From positions 310,001 to 374,000 of the forward strand of contig VZSE01013366.1 in NCBI GenBank assembly GCA_013398275.1: 64,000 nt of DNA, in the 5' to 3' direction. Under the pieces are notes generated by a model, which worked only from the letters and a program-made list of their open reading frames with translations, did no database searches and was not told the origin of the DNA. Shown here piece after piece: positions 1-11,850 of this stretch. Both the position numbers and the translations under genes were made by a program. Origin of the DNA: Promerops cafer. Its lineage: Eukaryota > Chordata > Aves > Passeriformes > Nectariniidae. Position 1 is the first letter of the stretch, and each line of letters opens with the position of its first letter.

Positions 1-991
1 GTGCTGGGCTGCCACATCTTGAATTTCTAGCTCCTCTGATGATTCTCTTGCATTTGCTGGAATACAAACCAGGCAGAGCTAATTACAGGGGATCAGGGAA
101 GAGTCAGTTCTCATGAGAACACTTAAAAAGGACAACAGTGAACAACTGACGGCAGAGCTTGTAATTTCTGTCAGCCCTGTTCATTTTGAATGCTCACTTG
201 CATAGCATGTTAATAGTGCAGTAAGTTGTTAAACTTAGACTTCTAAAACTGCAAAAATGAAAGCCACAAGGTCCAAAAACTAAGGGAAAATATGTGTTAT
301 TGTGGGAGTTCTGTGAGCATCTAGAGGCAGACAAAAAAGAGCTTAAAGCTTCGTTGCCTTTTCTCCATAGAGGTACTCTCTAGTTCAGTTTCTACACCCA
401 CAGCTGAGGGGCTGCTGCAGAGTTTTTTCCTGCCCTGTCCCTCCACTTGTGCAGTGGTGGCATTAGCTTTTCATAGTTCAGTCTGCACCAGACGTAACAG
501 TATGAAAATAATTAATTTATTTTCTTGGGCAGAAGTTAGGCATAAAACTTTTGTATCAAAGTTTTTGCATGTCTTGTGACTTGCAGTGGAGGATATTGGG
601 TTTTTTCCAGCATCAGTTTCTTCTGTTTATTATTTTTATATAAATCAAAGACCTAATGGAATTCATTAAGCAGAGGAGTGTTTTGTTTTTGCTGAAAAAA
701 GAAAGGCATTCAATACCACAATGATTAGCTCCATACAGTAAGGAAGACTGGAGTCTTTAGGAACAAATTAAGTCAAGTGTTCTATGGGCAAGTGAAAAAA
801 AATATTGAACTGGAAGACAAATTCTTGAACGAGAGAGGTAACAGAAACCTCAGAAAGTTGTCAGACATGGTTTGAGACTTGTATTTAATTTTGTGATGTA
901 TTAAAGAGAGTAGAAGAGTGAGACACTGAAGGACAAGAGCAGGAGTAGATGTACCAGCAGTTTTTCACAGGCACTTCCTTCAGGGGAGCGA

Positions 992-1014
992 TGTGTGTGT
1001 GTGTGATGTGTGTA
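992..1014. repeat. Short TG dinucleotide run
   Basis: About seven TG units, then an interruption and a further short TG run. It is too short to be a strong polymorphic marker. Confidence 0.7.
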
Positions 1015-4000
1015 AAATGGCTCATGCCCAGCATCATGGACACTGAGCCCCTGGTGCTCCTGCAAGGCTGGCAGTGTAACAAGGGTTTGGACAGTCTGTA
1101 ATTCAAACCCAGACAGCTGAGACTGGTCAATCTAGAAAATAATGACCTTGGCTTGCAATTTCAATAGCAGGCTAAGAGAACTGAGCTTTTTCAATAATCT
1201 CTGCCAAACTAGGGAAAACAATCTACCAAATCAGAGTCGTTTCATCTATTGATGGCTGGTAGCCAAGTGCCTCAATAATTCTGTTCAGGGCAAAGTAGCA
1301 ACAGCCTTCAGATATGGCCAACATTGTGGAGAAATAAACATTTGAATTTATTAAATATGTTTTTCCTTGAAGATAATGACATACAAAATTGCATGACATT
1401 CTGGAAGACTCATTTTCAATTAGGATGGTGCTGCAGCAGTTCTGGGGCAGGTATGTGAACTGGACATCTGTCACTGGGTAACAATCTGTTTCCTTTGCAA
1501 AGAAACTTTTCCAGTTTTTTGCCCCCACCATTCTTATTCTTTTTTTCCTTTTCTCTCTTAAATGGCATGTGAAAATATTAGAAATGTGTGTTCTTTCCGT
1601 GGTCAGTGGCACTGTGGCAGTATCTATCCACGCTGTGGATACTTTTCCTCTCTGCCCGCTGGGTTTGTACCTGTTGCAATGATTAATGTGCTGTCTTTGG
1701 ACACCTGTCTGTTCACTTGAATGGATGCACACAGCACAGAAGAAAACAGCTGAATGTTCTCCCCCCACTCTTCTTCAACAACCCTTTTATCTCCAGCTGT
1801 ACAAAGAACCTCTCCTCTGCTTTGTGGGTAATTATTTCAACCCCCATGTACTTAGGTTCCTGTTCTTGGCCACTTGATTGCTGGCCCTTATTATAATGAA
1901 CAGTAATCTTGGCTTGTTGCAAGAAAGTTTTGGGCAGAGGACAGCCCAGAGTTTTAAAATAAAGCTGTAAGATTTCTGCAGCTGGTTGATAAGAAGCTTG
2001 ACTGGGAACCTTTCTGAGGTTCATAAAAATGAAACACTGGAGAATGACAAATCCATTGGTCTACCAATACACAACTTCATTTGTGAGGAAAGGCATCAAT
2101 ATACTTGGAAGATTACAGAAAGCTGTAGGCACCACTTACATCCCAACAAGAAGTTTGCTGCTGACCAAATAAAAGACTTTTAAATCACTTTTATGTGCGC
2201 TGAATATCTGTGGCCATGGTTGCTATATTTTATGTACAAACAATAATCCATTCTTCAGCTGTCCTGGTGGATCATCAGGTCACTGCTGAGTGTTCAAGAG
2301 TGGAGGTGTGGGAATGGCAAAATCACTGATGTGTGACAATTTTATAGAAGCAGCCCATTACTTTGAGCAAATGGCTGCTTTTGATCTGCTTGGTAATTGA
2401 GCTGGTGCTTTTTCAAGACAGGAAAGTCTCTCTGCTTCAAGTGCAGCATGCTTTTCATACGTAATATCAGCGTTTCTCTAGCCTTCAAATGTTTTGGGTT
2501 TAGAAAGGCCTTTTTTTTTTGCTTTTGTGATTGTAGAACTAAGACAGTTAAACAGCTTTGTGCTGCATATGAGCTGGGATTTTATTCCAGCATGAAGAGT
2601 TAATTTAATAGAGTAGTTCTGAGCCACTTGCTCCCAGCACTGTTTTACTGAAAATGACAGGTTTGACAGAAACCTAAGGAAGCCAGGGATCTCAGAGACA
2701 CTCAAGGAGTCACAGTTATTCAGATGTTTTTTCTTTTGTCGACTGGACACATATAAAAAAGAATTCTATGATTTATCAGTTCTCAATTGCTGTTTTTTTT
2801 TTTACCTGGGGTAGAATATCCAGCAGAAGAGAGTGTTTATGGCCTGATCAGTACAATCCCAACAGAAATTCAAGAATTTTTTTTTTTTTTAATCCTTGTC
2901 AGGAGTATCAGAGTAGATGATTACTGTTGCAATATCTGTCTCATTACACTATAAACTGAAGCTGCTATTACAGTAGACTACATCTGCTTAATTGTCTATT
3001 GATAATGAAGGATGCAGCCATGCATACTTGACAAATATTATGAGAAAACAGAATATCAGCTGAAACTTTGTCTGACTAAGCATCTCTCCAAGGGCTTTTG
3101 GCCCTGAATTGTTTCAGTGTTCTGGGAGGCAGGAGATGATGTTTGTCAGAGTGCCTGTCCCACCTCTCCTGGGACTGAAGGGAGGCATTAGTGTCAGCTT
3201 TCTCACCTGTTCTCTCTGTGCCAGCTAGCAGGGCAAATGGCAGCAGAATGAACAGTCTAGGCAGCAGTGGGATGTTTCATGCCACACTTCTTTCAGAAAC
3301 ACAACCTCATCATTAGTTATTTTTTTTCCCTACTTAAATTATGGAAAAAGCAGCAGAACTGCCTTGATAAAATTTCCTTCCTTCTTCTTCCACTATCCCC
3401 TTTTGTCAAACGATGCCTCTCTATGAATAAACTTTATCAGTGTAATGAATTTTTAATAAGTATTAACTATATGTGTACATTATTAGCCTGTTGCATTGAG
3501 CATTTGCTTGGTAACGTGTGGAGCATTTACCCTGTGCACCATGACCAAAGAGTGCCCAGCCACTGCTGTAAATTCGTGTGGCCAGTGCAGTGACATCTCC
3601 TACAGGCATCCTGCTTGTGTTTTGCAAAGCCATTCCAACAGTATTAGTTGGGAGTCACAAACTGTGACAGAGCGTTCTGCACACAGTTGTTCTCTGAGAT
3701 TTGTTCTGTAGTGACTCAATCCATCTGCCTGGTGAACAGCAGCAGTTTCAGCAGTTTTATATCGATAACACCTCTGTCAGTTTTGCAAGCATGTAGTAGT
3801 TGAGTACATCCTAGGGATTAGCAGCTTGAGCATCAAAGCCATAAATTTACAAGTTTTTTCTAAACCATACCTATTTATATAGAATATTCCAGTTGTTGTG
3901 GGTAATTAAATAAAGGTTAAATTTGGTTTTATGTCCCTAATGCACACGAAAGAATATGGCATAAAATTTATATTTTGCTGGGAGCATATCTGAGTCAGTC

Positions 4001-4350
4001 TTTTTAGATATTTCACAATATAAAAGAGAAGTCAGACATCATTAATTGTATTCCATCTGTACCTTTTTAGTAGTGAATATTTTTACCTTTGTGGCTTACT
4101 GGAACAAAAGATGTTCTCTTGCTCTCATATCCTTGCCCAAGAAATAAGGTCTCCCAGTTGGTAGGGAATCATACAGATGGAGGAAGGAAGCATAAGACTG
4201 TTTAAGATCACAACAGCTTGAACCACTACTTGCACATTACAAATTGCTTCTCTGTTAATGTGAACTCAATCTGAACTCCTCCTTCTCTTGTGTTCTCAGT
4301 CTCTCTTTCTGGAACGTGTTAGATTAATGAAGGCCCTGTTATGAAAATAG

Positions 4351-4596
4351 TTGGTTATTGTGGGTGTTCCACCTACTGACTTGGCACATCCCAGAGATCT
4401 TCACCAGCTCTTGCTGGACAACAAAAGACACCATCTCCTCTCAGGCATACTGGTTCTGTGCCTGAGAAATGATCTGGTCCCTAGTGCTGGGACCATGTAC
4501 CTCAAATTTGCCATTCCCGACGCTTTGGTGTACATCAGGGATCTGAAAAACCACCTGTACTCAAGACCAGTTATCGTTAAAAGAATAAAAAGGTGA
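4351..4596 (+). other. Unassigned exon-like open frame, 81 codons
   Basis: This frame lies between a TAG at 4348-4350 and a TGA at 4594-4596. It stands out from other chance frames because its codons look coding-like: many CTG, CTC, CAC, GAC and AAC codons in an otherwise AT-rich region. The middle reads as a leucine-rich stretch and the end is basic (VKRIKR). I recognise no family. A good acceptor-like tract ends in CAG near 4299, but the TAG at 4348-4350 blocks reading from it in this frame, so a simple exon model fails. It may be a fragment of a decayed retrocopy or transposon, or chance. The opposite strand is also open over part of this interval. Confidence 0.2.
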
Positions 4597-7500
4597 TATA
4601 CAAAATGCAGAACATACACGTGTTTATGAAGACAAAGATAAGAGTGTGAAAGGAAAAATAGATATGCAAAATGAGTTATATTGGAAAAGACAGGAATGTC
4701 CAGCTAATTGCTTGCTGGGTACTTAGCTAATGCTTTCACACCTGACCTTTGTTCCCTGTGCAGGACAGGTGTATTTAGGACACTTCCCAGGAAGGGCTTT
4801 CCTCAGTTTCAGTGTGTTGCTCCCCTTCAAGTTCATGTCTCTGTGCCCCTCAGTCTTGACAGCACTGGCCCTTGGTGTGTTCAGGTGGTAATTTGGATGT
4901 TTGCTCCAGCACTGTTCTCATGTATTTAGTAATGCCCGTATTTAAAGGCAGAGCAGGTGCCAGTCTCCTGCGCTCAGTTGGGGTTATGCATATTTAACTT
5001 TTCCTTTTAGCAGCCAGCGCTGTTTTATAGAACGATGAGAATGAAAAGAAGAATGGAATTTCTCAAATCCAGTGCAAGCTGAGGTAACTTTTCCTACACA
5101 TCCCTCTCACGGTTTCATTGGCACTACATCTGTCTGTCATTCTAATTTACATCTGCCTATGAGAGGCCCTGTGTTTTCATGGATAAACTACAAATTTTGG
5201 TCTATCTGATCATGACTGTTTATGTGCGTAGTGGAGATGCCTTTTTTTGCTATTTCCTACAGAAAAATATAGGAAATGAATTTCAAAGGTCAAGCTTCTG
5301 TAGAGTAAGCAAGGATTAGGTTATGGGACTGTCCATACGGAGGCTGTGGTGATTCATACAGGAAAATATGGAATCAGAGACACTGCTCCCTTGGGCACTG
5401 GTGAACAGAGGTTATGGTTTACATATGTGGAGTTTCATTGGGTTTTGTGTTTACTCAGGAGAAAGCTGGCAATGAAGTTTGGTGTTGTGTGAGAAGAGAT
5501 AGGATAGAATTGAGCTGCAGGCTGTGGAACACACCTGCAGAATGCCCTGGCAGCACAGGGAGGCACATGGCAGCACAGAGAAGTTTGTCTCCACCTGACT
5601 TTGGGGGCAGGAGGTGCCACACAGCAGAGCCCTATGCAGAGGAGCCTGCCAGGAGCTGACAGAGCCCTGAATAGCAGGTGATCACCCCATATGGGGACAT
5701 GAAGAAAGTGTGTTGCTGACATGGCAATGTGTGATAGGTCGCTTGGTGACAACTGCCATCTAGGGAAATACTGTGTCTTGAAGAAGTGTACAAAACCAGC
5801 TTGTTTCTTTGAATAAGCAATTCAGATTCCCTGCCGGTCTGAGCCCGAGTCTCAGTTGTAACAGTGTTGTCACTCTGCTGAGTGAGTCAAACTTTCCTGA
5901 CGATGCTGTTGAAGGGAAAGGAAGTAGAATGCAAATTCCCTTTCAGGCCTTTTTGATCTCCCTTATGCTTTAAACTCAGGTTGTGTATGGGAAGAGAACA
6001 AACCATCCAAAATTATTTCCAGGTGGTAGGTGGTAGGATCCCAGCAATACTCCCAATGATGTCATCTCAGAGAAATCTCAGTGGAAATTGGACAAAGACT
6101 TGGGGTGATTCAGTGCAGTTCTTTTACCTAAGGGAGTGACAGGTATTTCTCTGGATGTTAATTTGTCTGTATAATAGAAAATCTTTCTCCTTCTGATGTC
6201 GCTGGGTTGATGAGCATTTTAGACTGAGCACAGACACCATCAATGTGATGTGGTGGGCTTGGGTTTGCAACCTCCCAGGTTTGGGGCATGAAGAGCAGTT
6301 GCTCATACTTGTATGCAGAAGTGTGTTGGCTTGTCTACCCTGTGTGTATGGATTTCTGACTAGCTGTGGCTTGCCTGGTCAGCTGTGTGGGGTCACCACT
6401 GTCCTCCTCAGCTGGCTGTGCTTTGAAGGTGATAATGCTGTTGCACAGGTGTTAGTCCTTCTAAACAAGGAGGAGAAAGGCTTGCTGGGGTGCAGTGTGG
6501 GAAGCTGGAAAGCAAGGGCTCCCTGTCACTGGACAAGGGTTGGTTTAAACTGTTTAGCTTGTGTTGACATCAGCAGTGATGCTCAGAATAAGAGCATATA
6601 AATGGGATTTTTCTACTTTGGATATAGGTGATACCACCTTTCTGTAGTTTTCACTTCATAACTGTAAGCAAATTGTGTTGCTCCTGCAGAGGAAGAAGTT
6701 GTGTTCTTGGTTTTATTTTATTCTTCAGTGTAAAGAAGTTTAAAATAGATACTGATTCTTGGAATCATTTTGCTTATTTTGAAACAGAGGCTGGAGTCAT
6801 CATTTGTGAATCGTCATTCATGTCAGTGAAATTTTGCCAGCATTTCAAGAGAAAGATCAGTGGATCACAAGTTATTATGAACTCTTTTCTTAAATTTATT
6901 AGTCCCCATTCTTGCAAATGGTCCCGCTAAAATAGTTTTCAATATTGATCGGAATAACTCCATGTCAGGTAGTTGGAAACCTGATTTTGAAAGAGCTCCA
7001 TGGTTTTCATGAGTGGATCATACCCACAACATGGCTGAGGAATGTACAAGGTTGGTTTATCAGATGAGAAAATACACACATATTAGAAGTCACTAGACAG
7101 TGGCCCTTTTTTCTTTTTTAATCTAAGATTTTATTTTTTATGAGAGAGCTCAATTTAGTTAAGCAAGGACTTAGGAGTAGGTTATAATTCAAGCCACCTT
7201 ACTTAATTTAGTTTCTTTCATAAAAGGTGTAAAACTCAATTAAAGTTGATGATTGAGGAAGGAAATTAGGTGAACTGGGAACTCTAAACAGATCTACAAA
7301 AGCATGTGGAAAATTAAGCACAGATTATTCTGTTCATGTACAAAGTCATTTAGATGGTGAATGGAAACCATATACTGTGAAAACCAGCAAATATTCCATG
7401 TTTATAAATAATTGAAACTCCTCAGGGTAAAATATTCAGTTGCAGTAGATGCCTAATAAAACCAGAAGAAATAAAAAAGACATAAGACCACTGAAGACTA

Positions 7501-10500
7501 TCCAATACATGATTAAGGACACCACTGCACCTGCATCAAATGTTCCACGTTAACAAATGGTGTCAAAGTGAAACTGACGATCAGACAAAGTGAAATAATA
7601 GAGCAGGCTGATTATCTACTGATAGTATCTAGTAGAAGAGCCTTTTGCCAACCAATAAGCATATTCATAAAGAACAGTAGGTTTAAAACTTACTTCTGTC
7701 TTAAACACCAAGAAATAGGTACATGGCAGTTAAGGTTCAAATATTTATTTTGAAGATTGATGTTTTAAAAAGTATCTTTTAAGTATATTAAAATATATGA
7801 AGAAGAAAAAATTACTCAGAAATATTTTTCTACTGTTCTGTGACATGTCTATCTATAAAGTGACTATTTGTAATTCCAAAGATGCTTGTAATTGCTACCA
7901 GTGCTGGTTCAAACAGTGAGACAAAGCCTGCTGTCTGAGGAGGATGTGAACACAGGAAAAAATCCCTTTAATCTGTTATCAAAAACTACAGACACCAACA
8001 CTGGAGGCATAGGCTTTTTAAATGCGGTCTGACCTCAGATACGTTGCTGCTGCTGTTGTCAGAAAAAGGTTAATTATGGGAGTTTAATTTTTTCCATTGC
8101 AGATTCCTGGATTATTGCCACTGTAAAACACAGCAGTGACTGTGCCATCCCCTCAGGCAGAGGGGACAAACAGACTGAGGGACGGGAGCACGGCCAGTGC
8201 TGCAGAAACCAGCCCCAGGGACTCCTGCAGTTGCCCAGCTGGGGCACACGACCTCTGACAATGGGAGTGAGCACTCAGACCTGTGCTTTGCATCTTTAGT
8301 AAATATTGGTATTTGCAGAAAGGGGTGAAAATAACTGTAATGAAGGTAAAGATTAAACTGATGCAATGAAAACATCTTGGTGCTGTCCTTTATGTAGCTC
8401 TAAGCAATGACTTGCACTACTGAACTGGCTTTCACTCTGTTATTTTCCAGGTTACCATATTTCTCTTCTTTCCTTAAACAACCTCACCCAAACAAGTACC
8501 ACGTGAGCTTTAGAGCTTTTCTTTTACAAAACAACTTTAAAGTTCTCTTAGGTAGTTTCATAGCAAGTTTCTTCACAAAATGTGATGCTTCATAATCACA
8601 CAAAACCATTTGATACGAACTCACAACCAAACTATATCAGACATTGTTGATATTCTTTGGCTTTTTTGGATCCTGTGGCCTAGCTGCTGAATCGTTTTAT
8701 GGTTCTCAGCTTTTCTGGGTATTTCAGAACTGCAGCAAGGTTTTGCAAGAGCCAACTGTGGTACCATTATGTTTATTTAATAAGAAGTTTTTTGTTGCTT
8801 TGTATTCATGTTCATCAAACTGGCCTCTAAACAAGTCTGAGATCTTTATGAGCTTTACACGTGTGGTGTGACTCAGAGCCTGGTCTGGCAGTCTGACATT
8901 CCAGTCTTTATGCAACTTCTAAAAATACAGAGGCTAGAGCCACAGTAAGCCCCATGTCGTCAGCAGCTGCTGGTGATTGCTAGGAGGAATTACAGCCCAG
9001 CAACCCATTTTTGTTTGCTGCAGCAATAAGCACATCTCCTTGATTTTCCCTGAACACAACACAAACCAGGATCCTTTCCCCCCACTATTGTTTTTGTGTT
9101 TAGTATCACCTGTCTTGCAAACAGGAAAGAATATGGACAGTTTGAATTTTCCCTCTCATATATTGTTCTGCATTTTGCATCCTGTTGTGCAAAAATTCTG
9201 GTCTCAGTTAATCCAAATTCTGGGAGACTTAATATGGCTGGGAGAGTCTGACTTTGTGTCCTGGGCATCCTCTGGTGGTCAGAACAGGGTGCTGAGGCAG
9301 GTGAGCTTTTTCTCTGCCTCACTGATTTCTGATTTCCAGTTGAAGACAGTGATTCTGAGTGTCACTCCTTTATGGCTTGAGCATTTTGTAACTGCAGAGA
9401 GGGGATGGTGATTCATGCTCAGTAAGTGTCTTCATCTGAGGAGTAGAAAGCCTGAAGTGTATTATTATTTTGAAGTCTGCAGTTAAGTATTGCACTTGAT
9501 TAGAAATAAGCTAAATATGTGCAAGACCGCATCTTGCAAACTAGCTTGCAGTTTTTTACATGTTTAGTAGTCTCTTGGGAAAGATTTTACACACACTTTC
9601 TATCACACAGTGCTGATGTTTGCTTTGGAGGCAGGTTTCTTATGTTGCATTTCTCTGGTGAATCTTTACAGTTGTGTCAATCAATTGTTTACTACTTATT
9701 TATTGACAGAATTATTTCCCTTGCTAATTTTCCATTACCCATTTTTTGTTGTTGCTTTCTTTCATAATGCAGTTCCTCAGCTCCCAAGTGAAAGTACATG
9801 TTTTCTAGTTCAAGGGGATTTTTTGGGTTTGATGTTTGTTTTCCTTTTCCCCCCTCCTACATCTGCTTTTCATCTTTTCTTAATTAGAAAATGAACGTGA
9901 TCAAGAGGTCCTTACTTTGCCAACTCAGTCTGAAATGTCTACAGCTGCAGTTAAGTGTTGATAGCTCCCAGGAGAATTCAGATTACCATGGTGAGGTTTG
10001 ATAACTGTGAGGAAAAAATGAGCAAAAGCTTCTGAAAACACGAGTATTTTGAAAATAATTATTTTGTTGTTATAGACATACTGGTTAGGTGGTTTTGGGG
10101 GGAAGAGAGGCACATACACAAATATAACTGTATATATATTTTTTTTATTTTGATGTTTTCTTGCAAACTAGGTGTCTCTGCCACCTTCTCTGCTCTTTTT
10201 TCTTAAATTTACAGGATTTAACCTATTTACAAGATGTCTTTGCAAATGAAGTATGTGTATGACTCCAGAATCAAAATGCAGTCTGCAGGGCATTGAAAGC
10301 CAGTCTAGCCTTTTTCTTGAGGTCACACGTTTAATGACACTGGACCTGAGTTTCTGTTCATGGCACTGCCTCCTGATTTCTGCTTCTGTTCCACCTTCTT
10401 TGCAGCTGCATCACGCAATCCTTTTCTATTCTGACAATTAATAAAGTGTGGGTGGGGATTACTGTTCTATAAATGAAATGAGGATGCTGCTGCTGGAAGA

Positions 10501-10880
10501 AGTGGAAATTATATTGCTGTTGAGGGGGAAAGATTGGTGAGGATTGTGAAATATGTGGAGATCTCTTCCTTCTCTGCACTGTGCTGTGTTCAAAAGCTCA
10601 TTCTGTTTAAGGATACATGAGTTATCTATAAAATCTTGTGAGATCACCAGCCAGTTGGGGGCTGGGATGGCTTCAGGATGGTGGCCATGTCCTCACTGAT
10701 GGTACTTAAAAAGTAATTAGAAAAGATAAGAACTTGTTTGTTAACAAAAAGAAATGTTAATGAGAAAATTCCCACTGCTAGGCACACATTAGTCCTGGCA
10801 ATTAATTTTTTGGGTTTTCTTCTGTGAAGCAGAGGTGCTGTAATGTGAAAATGAGAAATCATTCAGAGCACTGAGGCAGC

Positions 10881-11850
10881 TGTGGTGGGGTGACCCTGGC
10901 TGAATACCAGGTGCCCACCAAAGCCACTCTCAGCTGCTCTCTTCAGCTGGGCAGGGGAGAGAAAATACATCAAAACATTAGTGGCTCTGAATAAAGCAGG
11001 TCACTCACCAGTTACTGTCAGGGCAAACTAACTTCACTTGGGGAAATCAGTTTATTACCAATCAAATCAGAGTAGGATAATGAAAAATAACAACTCATAT
11101 CCTAAGACACTTCTCCCCCTACTCTCCCCTCTTCCCAGGCTCAACATCACTCCCAATTTTTCTGCTTCCTCCTGACAGCAGTGCAGGAGCACAGGGAATG
11201 GGGGCTCAGGTCAGTCCATCATGTGCTGTCTCTGCCACCTCTTCTTCCTTGGTTGGAGAACTCCTCCCACTCTGCCCCTACTCCAGCATAGGGTCCCTCC
11301 CATGGGCGCCAGTTCTCCATGAAATTCTGCGAGGTGAGTCCTTCCCAGAGGCTGCAGTGAACTCCTCCAGTGTGGATCACTCCTTTGGGATGTAGTCCTT
11401 CAGGAACAGGCTTCACACGGGGTCACAGCCCCTTTGGGCATCCCTCAGTGTGGTCTCCTCCACGGGCTGCAGGTGGATCTCTGCTCCCCCATGGGCTGCC
11501 AGGGCACAGCTGCCTCACCATGGGCTGCACCCCAGGCGCAGGGGAACCTCATCTCTGGTGCCTGGAGCATCTCCTCTGCCCTGCCTGGGGTGTCTGCATA
11601 GCTGTTCTCTCACATATCCTCACTCCTCCCTTCACTGACTGCTATTGCTCCTGTACAGTAACTTTTCCCTTCTTAGTTCTGTTATCCCAGAGCTGGCACT
11701 GCCATCTCTGCTGGGCTCAGCTTTGGCCACAGGCGAGTCTGTCCTGGAGCCAGCTGGTGTTGGCTTCATCAGACACCGCGGTGGCTTCTGGCAGCTTCTC
11801 AGAGATGCCATCCCTGTAGCCCCAAAATCTGGCCATGCAAACCCAATACA
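10881..11850 (-). mobile_element. Decayed ERV-type solo LTR, minus strand
   Basis: On the minus strand the element begins TGTATTGGGT (ending at 11850) and finishes in CCACCACA at 10881, giving TG...CA ends. A minus-strand AATAAA (TTTATT on plus at 11051-11056) sits about 170 bp before the 3' end, as expected for an R/U5 boundary. The layout and the repeated clusters around 'cacgggctgcagg' and 'catgggctgc' match, from memory, a widespread avian LTR family, probably ERVL-like; I do not assign a family name. I see no matching target-site duplication (ggcagc on the left, gaggtc on the right). CpG sites are largely lost, so it is old. No internal retroviral region adjoins it, consistent with a solo LTR. 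Short open frames inside it are not genes. Confidence 0.75.

Larger units (their letters stand above)
1..10880. other. Unique non-coding stretch
   Basis: I see no gene, RNA gene or clear repeat here apart from a short TG run near 992-1005 and the exon-like frame listed at 4351-4596. Open frames are short, overlap each other on both strands and show no recognisable domain. The DNA is AT-rich with homopolymer T and A runs (for example near 2510, 2795 and 2880). It could be intronic or intergenic; nothing in the sequence decides between the two. Confidence 0.6.

Noticed and set aside
1223..1768. 181-codon minus-strand open frame
   Set aside because: No recognisable domain. For 64 kb read in six frames, about one frame of this length is expected by chance.
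3496..3711. Cysteine-containing plus-strand frame resembling a small secreted protein
   Set aside because: No signal peptide, no regular cysteine spacing and overlap with another chance frame; no support for a gene.
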